Source: Thalassia testudinum
Lineage: Eukaryota > Streptophyta > Magnoliopsida > Alismatales > Hydrocharitaceae
Direction of reading: 5' to 3'
Assembly: GCA_037157565.1 (NCBI GenBank)
Contig: JAZHRO010000024.1
Location: 210,923,501-210,987,500 of the forward strand
DNA: 64,000 nt
Shown here: piece by piece, positions 56,249 through 64,000 of the stretch
How positions within the stretch are numbered: position 1 is the stretch's first letter
How the letters are laid out: each line of letters starts with the position of its first letter
Translations under genes and position numbers: made by a program
Notes under the pieces: model-generated
Told to the model about the DNA's origin: nothing
Database searches by the model: none
The model's input: the letters and a program-made list of their open reading frames with translations, nothing else

Positions 56249-58947
56249 TGTTTGCATGCTAAGTCGGTGTTTTGAAATTGTCGTGTTGTAGTATAACCAA
56301 AATAGTGCTCAAACAAATAAATTTATTACTCGAAAAAAGTTCTGAGGTCGAACACAGGGAGCAATATGGAATTCAGTTCTTAAAAGTGCAATTTAATAAA
56401 GCTATGAAATTGTTAACAAAAACTATTTCAGAATAAAGTAGCACTAGGCTCAAGTGTCAGACTGTAAAAATAATGGAGTAAAATGGTAATTTAGATCACC
56501 AAGTACTCCTTACAATGATAGCTAATGAACTCAATGTATATATGTATGAAATGCAATCAAACCAATCGTCTAATTTACTAATGAGATGGATTAAACTGCT
56601 CAAGCCTTTCTCTGTTCTTCTTCTTTTTCTTTTCTCTTTCTCTACTTTGCCTTTCTTCTTCTTTTAGCTACGACCCTTCCTCTTCTTTGTGTTCTTCTCT
56701 TACTTTTCTTCTCTATCTCTGCAACTCTTCTACTTCCTTCAGCCCTTCTTCTTTCTCTGACTTTCTTCACACAGTAGGGGAAAAGCTTCTGAATTCAGCT
56801 AAGTGTTAGCCGATTCTCACCAAGAGCAAAACCCTCCCCTTACCCTCGTAGGCTCTTCTTCTCTCTTTCTCTCTTTGGGATTCGCTCTCCCAGAGCCACA
56901 GGGGTAATCGAGTTATCGAACCTAGCGTACCCGGGTCCAGGCTCATTGGCAGTGGGTGGTGAGCGAGGAGTGAGGCTTAGGTGGGTTAATAGGTCAGGCT
57001 AGGTCCACGGGAAGAGGTCACAAATGAGGCGCAGGTGCGCGGGTGAGAGGAACCCCACCCCGTGTTTTGAGGTGGAAAGACTGTATGACAAAAACAATAT
57101 ATGCAGCACAAGAGGACCGGCATTTTCCGATGTGGGACTATCCCATTGAGAGTTTAGCACGAGCGTCTATAGGTGGTTCTTCGTCTGATTGCAGTGGCTG
57201 TCGATGGTGCCTCACCAAATTGGAAACCTGGGCATAATCTTGGAAGTATTCCGCATCAACCTGGAGCTGCAGCCTGGAGCATGTGCGGATAGAACGAGCT
57301 CAAGCTTCCTTTGAAGCTTTGCATTAATGGCATGGGAGCTTGACAGCTAAAAACATCAACAAGGCCTTTCAGACGCGTCAAAAGGTTTAGAGAGTATCGC
57401 CGTAGCATGACGAGTTCGTTGGGGAGGTCGACGTGGAGGATGGGTGTGGATGGTGGCCGGACGGTCACGGGTTAGGTCGGAGATGATGGGTATGTTCGGG
57501 GTGGTGTTTGGGTGGATGATTGATCGCAATGAGAGAGGGGAAATGAGTGGAGAGGTGTGGAGGAGGTTTTGAGGTAGTCGGTGAGGGGTTTGGTGGTGTG
57601 TGGAGCGAGACGTACCCCGCCGGAGGTGTGGCTGGAATGGTGGAAGATGATGGAGTCGTGGAGGCGTGGTTGAGGTCGAAACGACATGTCGAAAGTGTTG
57701 GTGTTATGAGGAAGAGTTTAGGGAGCAGTTGAATGTAGTAATGGACAAAGTGGGAAGGAGAAGGCATCAGTTGTGGTGTTGTCAACGCTGGAGAAGAGAA
57801 CAGCTCCGGAGAGAGGTAAATGACGAGGAAGGAGATTAGGGCGCCGGTTGGTACGGCTCAACACGGGAAGAAACGAGGAAGATAACGCCACTGCTGGTAT
57901 TGCGAACATAGGATGAAGAAGGATGGAGGAGCTTGCCAGACGTCGAGGAGCTTTCGACCGAGAGAGAGAGAGGAATTGGGGGGGATCTTGGTCGATTTCG
58001 AGTGTAGGGGGAACAATATGATCAGAAAGTTCTTTTATAGACCTCAGGAAGATGTTTTGTGGAAAGCTTGCCAGAGTTGGAAAATTCCTTGATACCTAAA
58101 TTTCTTATGCGTTCGCATGAGAGATTGGGAAGGTTTTAGGGCGTTGGTTTTGGCTCAAAAGGAAGGAAATTTCTTGACGAACTTTCCTTTCAAATTTGAA
58201 AGGGATTCGTCAAGAAATCCAGAGGTTCTTTCCAAATCAAGGTAGCCGGAGCAAGTAGGAATAGGTTTAATGGCGGCAGGGACCTTTTTGTGAGAATGAC
58301 GATAAAGTTAGGGGACTGTTTGAAAAGATTTTGAAAGTTAAGGGCATAAATGTAATCAGACAGAACCAAGTTGCAAACTAGGTCAATACAAACTCATCTT
58401 GGGTCCAAATTTTGGTACAAACATAATTTGGACCTAAGGAATCCAATGGTGAAGTTGGATTTTGGTTTAGACCAACTTTGACTGGGTAATTTATGCAAAA
58501 ACTAAAATTAGGGCAAATGTCTGTTTAAGACTCTGTTCTGGGTCAAAAACAGGTTCTGATGGTCAAATTGAAGGTTCCAAACCCTAGAGAATATTTTTCT
58601 ATGAATTTTAGAAGGTTTAGGTGAATTTTATCTTGACCAAAACCTTAGTTAATTAAGCAGATCTATTTTTAGGGTTTCAAAAGTCATTTAATTCTCAGAA
58701 CACGTGCAAATCCTTTTCTAATTGTTCTAACCCACTTGTTTGCCTTTAAGGATCATTTGACCCTTAATTAGTCCTTGGAAAAACCTGTGGTTGTACTGCA
58801 TTCATGATATAATGGTAAAATTATAATTTTAACCCTAGTTTCTTATTTTTCCCTTAGAATGATTATGTAGTGACCTATGGCTCTCTAGCAGTTATGTAGG
58901 AGCATTTACTGACGACTTAATTGGATCAAAATGAGCTAGTTATGGCT
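56249..58947 (-). repeat. Element B 5' LTR
   Basis: Collinear with 13855-16567. TATA (CTATAAAAGA) at 58040-58031; palindrome at 58103-58122 with one mismatched pair. The right end stops at GTTATGGCT, lacking the last roughly 20 bp including the terminal palindrome. Confidence 0.87.
57096..57138 (-). promoter_or_regulatory. snRNA-type USE plus TATA-like box in B 5' LTR
   Basis: Minus strand GTCCCACATCG (57138-57128), exact; TATATT (57101-57096) 26 nt later. Preserved despite about 10% divergence of the two B LTRs. Confidence 0.6.
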
Positions 58948-59714
58948 GCTTGTGTGTGCGCGTGGCTGTACACGCTGTTTATGCATGCACGTGCATTGTG
59001 GTGCGTCCAACCGGTCGCCTCCAATTGTGAATTAGGGGGCTGCGGGGATTCGGACTCGTGCCCCTCCTCTAAGAGTGGACGCCCCCACGAACGGGCCACA
59101 CCCATCTTTGTGTCGCGAGGAGGAGCATCTGAGGAGCGGCGTGGAGGCTTCCGAGCCATTCGATCAAGATCCAACGGCTGGGAATGGAGGGCGTGGATGA
59201 TGAAGGGTGTAGGTGGATGCTACTAGCTGAAGTTGGGTGGCCTAGATGGTGTCACATGGTGCTATCTAGGTCGTCTTCTTTCTGTTGTAGAGGGTGCCAC
59301 GGTGCTCGGATTGAGATGATTTCTGCGTTGCTGGACTGCGATCATCACTCCGGATCCATTCATATAGTTGGATTTTTCATTCGAAGCCCGTAAGGATGTT
59401 GCATTTCCCTCTGGCCATCGATCTTCCTCGAATTGCATAAGGTGATACGAGATTCTGATTAGGGCGATCTCGGAGGCGTAGAACTCTGATCATCATCCTG
59501 ATCAAATCCGTACATTCGTATCGTCAATCTAAGTCCCCAAAATAAATCTCCTTCCCTCCTGGCCAAAAAAAGGACGCAATTAACCTAAAATATACACAAC
59601 TATTCTAAATGCAGAATGATGCATGCTATGCAATATTTATAATTTGAAATGCAAATCTAAGCCTAGGAACATGCACGAATAGGCATTTTAACCTAATTAA
59701 ATATGTCTACATCA
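58948..59714 (-). repeat. Element D 3' LTR, right part
   Basis: Its right end is CTACATCA followed by TACCCCTATGC (polypurine tract, minus). Contains a B-box-like GAGTCCGAATCCCC at 59057-59044, about 650 bp into the LTR, as in element F. Taken as continuation of 12966-13854 because of length and similarity of layout; I could not align it with a second D copy. Confidence 0.6.
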
Positions 59715-60981
59715 TACCCCTATGCCAATCTTTTGCTAGTTTATAGCAAAATTAAGCTATATGCTATGTATAAAAATAGAATTAGGGCTCGATTGCTTAA
59801 GCCTAAGTTGTTTATTAACCAAAGAAAATTTCGACTAAGGGTCCTAAACTACGAAGACTCAATAGTACCCGGGTGTCTGCTAGAATGCAGACCGCCCAAG
59901 TCCTCTCCTATTGGAAAAGGGAAGATACATTTTTTTGCTTTTTCTTCTTTTCTAATTTTTTGAACTCTTGGAGTTTGATAATTTCGGGATAACATTTTAC
60001 GGCTACCCGACCCTCCCAAGACTTAAAAAGGACTATAAGTGCTAAGCATCTTGTGAAAGGGTGATAGACTCACTAAGCAACCGTTAAAATGTACTTCAGG
60101 TTTCTACAACCCTAGGTAACCTAAAAAAATTCTACCTAATGGTTTATCTTTCCAATGGGTAGCTTTCTCTCTACTTTTTTTTATTTTTTTATGGGATCAA
60201 AATAAGGGCGAACCCAGTGTATATCTCCCTGATTTATTCTACTTCCCCACTTCTTCCTAAGTGGTTAGGAATTATTTGTGCATTTTTGTGAGCTGGGGTC
60301 TAGAGAACCGGCCAATGGGCAGTTACCCATGACCACTTGCCAGCCATACTTGTGAAGTAAAGTGTGGCTTTATTTATTTTTTTATTTTCTCATTTTTCTA
60401 TTTTTTTCTTTTTCTTTTTGGGTATTCTTTTTTTTTCTTTTATTTCCTAAGTAGGTGGCTTCCCTGATCTAAGATTTACCTAAAGGCAGCATGAAGAGAA
60501 TGGTTGTGTGGCTGGGCTCTGGACAACCGGCTGATGAGCTGTTACCATCGACAACTTGCCAGCCATACCACCCTAGACAGTTCATTAGCTACTCAATTTC
60601 CGTAAAAACCGCTGGAAAGTGAGTCAGTGCAAATAGTGTGTAGATGCTTAGGCTTAAAGTCCCCTCAAATTAGAGGGCGGGTTGATAAGTCGTGTACTTA
60701 TCACCCCAATTTATCTACCAAATTAAAATAAAATTACATGGTGAGGAGTCGAGACTAAGTCTACATTCGAGTGGACATCCGAGCTAATTAAGCCCGAAGA
60801 CTTGAAGAGTCTAAGTATTTAGGTCCTATCGTATCATTTCCTAAAGTTAATAACTTCCAAATGCCTAAGTTCTCTTCTCCTAATTTCTTTCTTCTTTTTT
60901 TCAAGAAAATAAAAATGAAAGAATTTCCATGGAGTTAACAAAATGATTTTAGGAATTAATTATCCACTTGAGTTAACAAAA
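59715..60981 (-). other. Element D 3' non-coding region
   Basis: Matches the layout of H1 20519-21857: GTATATCTCCC, the duplicated CTGGACAACC-type unit (near 60300 and 60520), and the GATAAGT/ACTTATC hairpin near 60685. No ORF and no primer site before the LTR at 60982, so gag-pol is deleted. Confidence 0.7.
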
Positions 60982-61789
60982 TGATGGGGTGGAGATTCGT
61001 CTCAAAATGATTTGAGTTTGGAAAACCCGTCGTCGTAGTTTGATTCACGAGAAAATCCGTCGATCAGATAATATTTATAGTCGAAACTTGAAAGGTGAGT
61101 CCCGGATTGAACATGGGGAGGAGAATGTTTGGTTTTATGAAATCCGCATTTCACTTTTATTTGCTTTTGTCATTTTTATCTTTTATAATTTTTTTGGTGT
61201 TTTTATCAGGCAAGAGATCAGATCGATGAAAATATTATCTAACTAATCTACTTGCAAAAAATGAGAGAGAGAGAACATATCAATATATTGATGAACAAAT
61301 GTTTCGCACAGCTATGAAAGCGGAAAAACTATACTAGAAAGCAGTAAAGATAGATGGAGATGAGAAGAGTCCCCCTCGATGGTCGCTTGGAGGACGACTA
61401 GCTCTGACGACACCCAGATGAAGTTGGTGAGGAGTGGGACAAGGGAGAATGGCTGTGGAGGAAGGAGGACGGGGTAGGACGTCATCTCGGCGAGGATCTT
61501 CTTCTCGAAGGAGGTAAGAGGACGGTTGCGGGATGCTCCATGAATGGGGATGAGAGGCGGAAAAATATTTTATTCTACTCTAGAGGAGCATCCCGGGTTG
61601 GGACAAGCTCTCTCTAGAGCCTTGGAGGTGGTGAGGAGAAGAAAGGAAGAGATGGTGAAGAATGGAGGGGAGTAGGTCCTTTTATAGTGGAAGGAAGAGG
61701 AAGAAATCCATCCAAGGGCTTTAGTGGCAGCTACAATCATTACTAATGACCCACGCAAGCTGTTGCTGAAGATTCGCTCCACTGCTGGC
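60982..61789 (-). repeat. Element D second LTR, partial
   Basis: Collinear with 12966-13770; TATA (CTATAAAAGG) at 61687-61678. It stops at CTGGC (61785-61789), where element F starts; the remainder should lie beyond the window. Confidence 0.75.
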
Positions 61790-63452
61790 TGATTGTACAA
61801 CAATCATGCAACCTAAATCACCTGAATTAAGCTAGAACCTTGCATAACTTAGGATTAATGCATTCATAAGCATCGTAATTTGCACAATAGCTAGTTTATT
61901 AGTCATATAGATAATATCATCATTTTATGACTTAAAAGCGAGATGATTTTAATTGTAGATGATTCGAAGCCTCGCATGATAGACCAGACTGGATAGATCT
62001 GATCAGAATGACGACGGGAGTCCAACGCTTTCGAAATCATCTCGATCAGACAACCAGGGCATCTTGTGCAATCCATAAAAGAATGGAGATCATAAACCCA
62101 AAAGACAAAGATCCGTGCCTCAGATGAAAAATCTAACCACATGGATGAATCCGGATTGACAATCGTAGTCCAACGACGCAAAAATCAACTCGATTGGAGG
62201 TCTACATCACCAGATACAACGAAAAGATGGATGGCCATGGTGGCACTACGTGGTGCCATCATAGCCGCTCCCTGCTCACTGCCCCATCTAGGAAGGCCAC
62301 CCTGCACGCTGTGGGTCGTTGGATCTTCATCCAACAGCCACAAGCACGCCACATTGCCCGTTTAGCTGGATAAGTATAAATAAAAACAATCAAGTATAAC
62401 AAAATGTTTGCGCAGCGCGTTGGCTCGCGTGCTCACGTGGATGTGGGTGGCGCATATTCGAGCCACGGCTTGTGTGAAATTGAACGCATGTTGGGCGCGG
62501 GCACAATTGGCCATCGGATCTTGATCAAAGGGGCACTGGAGTGACCGCGTGGCGTGATCTGAGCACGCCGCAGTGGAATGTTGGATCCTACGCGTGCATA
62601 ATGCGCGAACTCACGCATTTCCTTCCTCGCGAAGGAGATGTGAGCATGCATTTATGCCGTCTGATCGTAAGATCAGATGGTTAACAATTTGGTGCTAAAA
62701 TGAGTCGAGCAGCAAAAGGAAGGAGACAAGCGGGCATTGGGCAGGTGCGAGGTGAGAGTGGGGCCATCAGATTGCTATTGAAGGGTGCAGCAGGTGCCAT
62801 GTGTCAGCCAGGGATTAAATCCATGCGAAGGAGGTGAATTTGAAGGTTTTTGAGGCCAGATCTGATCTGTTGATCTCCCGATCAATGAATCTGATCAAAC
62901 AAGAGTTGTTGCACGAGATAAAGGGGTTAAATACTCATTTTGTCCTCCACAAAAGCTATAAAAGAAGGCCCAGGGCCCCTCAGTTGAAGCATCTCTCTCT
63001 CTCTTCCATCAACTCCAGACATCTTCCACCTTCTCTGCAACTCTCCATCCCTCTGCAACTCCGCTTCGACCTTCGTCCTGGTGCTCTGGATCTGAGGTAT
63101 TGCCGCATATCGCACAAGCATCCCACAAGCAGTGTCGTTTCTCTGTACTTGCTTCTCTCTCTATCTCTCTCTATCTCTCTTTAATTCTAGTAGCATTCTC
63201 TATTATAAAAAATCTATTTAATTGAAATTAAAATTATGATCTTCTGAATGCCTAATTATACATTTGATTCCTATACATATATACATATATAAATATCTAT
63301 TTAGAGCAAGTTTTATTGGAAAGCTTCTGCAAAAATCGAGATTGCCTCCCTGTGAATGACTCAGTACTCACCGGAGTTTAAAAATTTATTTGTCAACGTG
63401 TTTTCGCACTATACTACAACTAATAAACTTTTAAAACGTGAATTACGCATCA
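61790..63452 (+). repeat. Element F 5' LTR, 1663 bp
   Basis: Starts TGATTGTACAAC and ends ATTACGCATCA. TATA (CTATAAAAG) at 62956-62964. A degenerate tRNA-like segment lies at 62412-62464: CAGCGCGTTGG, 9 of 11 to the A-box, and a TTCGA-containing weak B-box. CT-rich microsatellite at 63152-63180. Confidence 0.75.
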
Positions 63453-63459
63453 AACAAGT

Positions 63460-63477
63460 TGGTGCCATTTCTAGGGA
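63460..63477 (+). promoter_or_regulatory. Element F primer binding site, mutated
   Basis: TGGTGCCATTTCTAGGGA matches the tRNA-Asp-type site at 13 of 18 positions; four of five changes are transitions. Confidence 0.72.
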
Positions 63478-64000
63478 GGCAACGGAAATTTTTGAAGCTT
63501 TGGTGTGAATTTGAGATTTCTAACTTGCTATTTTCATTGAATTCGTGTGTGCAGGAAAGTAAGGAAATCAAAACGAAACACGACAATGAGAATTGTGGGT
63601 TTGAACCTCAAGTTAGTATCCATAGTTTAGATTAGTTAGATCTAGGATTTGCTTGAACTCTAGGATTAGTTAGAATTTGTTTGCTTATTAAAAAAAAAAG
63701 AAAAATTCTCTTGATTTTAAAGCTGAAATAAAGTTTTATCTCAAAAATTCAATTCCTGGAGATCCATACGTCCAAAAATTCTCAAAGTTTTACTGGATGT
63801 AGATTTCAAAGTCAGGAACAACAAATACAAATTTTGCACAAATCAGAGTTATAGAAAAAGTTTAAAAATTCACACAATGATCTATTATCCATATGGTTAT
63901 TGTTCCTGATTTTTCAGAGTTCAAAATATTATAAGAATTTTTATACAACTTCTATTGTCTTGAAATATTAGGTACTGAATTTATGTGATAATCAAGAATT
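63478..64000 (+). other. Element F leader, to window end
   Basis: AT-rich sequence with no long ORF or recognised motif. Confidence 0.5.

Larger units (their letters stand above)
13855..58947 (-). mobile_element. Element B: non-autonomous Athila-like element carrying an acidic ORF
   Basis: LTRs are 13855-16567 (3') and 56249-58947 (5'), about 10% different over the first 200 bp. Primer site 56228-56245 and polypurine tract 16568-16578 frame an internal region now split into pieces: 16568-19078, 44025-45339, 48058-48247, 53337-53600 and 55736-56248. Subtracting the inserts leaves about 4.8 kb internal and about 10 kb overall. Leader and 3' region match element A, but no gag, protease or pol is present; an acidic ORF occupies their place. 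The last roughly 20 bp of the 5' LTR are missing and the target duplication cannot be read securely (GCTGT at 13850-13854, GCTGC at 58945-58949). Confidence 0.75.
61790..64000 (+). mobile_element. Element F: Athila-like element, 5' end only
   Basis: LTR 61790-63452, primer site 63460-63477 and leader to the window end. No coding sequence reached. Confidence 0.75.

Overview
The window is plant nuclear DNA made almost entirely of nested retrotransposons. I see no credible host gene, rRNA or functional tRNA gene. The evidence is Athila-type Ty3/gypsy gag-pol with tRNA-Asp-like primer sites, Sirevirus-type copia LTRs and gag, and plant L1-type LINEs with a zinc knuckle, a DUF4283-like domain and an endonuclease-RT ORF2. 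This fits a large, repeat-rich angiosperm genome, possibly a monocot; I cannot name the species.

Layout. 1-3370 is a short non-autonomous Sirevirus derivative (minus). It lies in an LTR-like block (3371-4789, minus) that itself interrupts an older Sirevirus LTR (4790-6430, plus). 6435-12965 holds decayed pieces: a LINE ORF1 remnant, the 3' part of an Athila-like element (LTR to 8801, non-coding 8802-10095, integrase 10096-10997, minus) and a LINE ORF2 remnant (plus). From 12966 to 61789 there is a four-level nest. Element D (minus; LTR pieces 12966-13854 and 58948-59714) is interrupted by element B (13855-58947, minus). B was hit by four insertions: element H1 (19079-44024, minus, TSD ATGTA), a solo LTR (45345-48057, TSD GGTAG), a LINE (48248-53320, 16-bp TSD) and another solo LTR (53601-55735, TSD GCAGG). 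The integrase gene of H1 was in turn split by the young 13.8-kb element A (22317-36122, plus, TSD GGCGA). Element F (plus) enters the second D LTR at 61790 and runs off the window.

How the parts relate. By eye, LTR pairs differ by about 0.3% (A), 6% (H1, first 200 bp) and 10% (B, first 200 bp), which matches the nesting order. A encodes gag, protease, reverse transcriptase, RNase H and integrase in one frame, broken by two in-frame stops. B shares A's leader, primer site, polypurine tract and post-coding motifs, but where A has gag-pol it has an unrecognised acidic ORF; it was probably mobilised by A-like proteins.

Most notable signals: (i) LTRs of A, B and the solo LTR at 45345 carry a plant snRNA-type upstream element (RTCCCACATCG) followed 24-26 nt later by a TATA-like box, the spacing of Pol III U6 genes; (ii) LTRs of the H1/D/F group carry a tRNA-like A-box/B-box segment; (iii) the acidic ORF cargo of B; (iv) U3 hairpins whose stems are kept by compensatory changes. 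All coordinates and divergences were read by eye, without alignment software.
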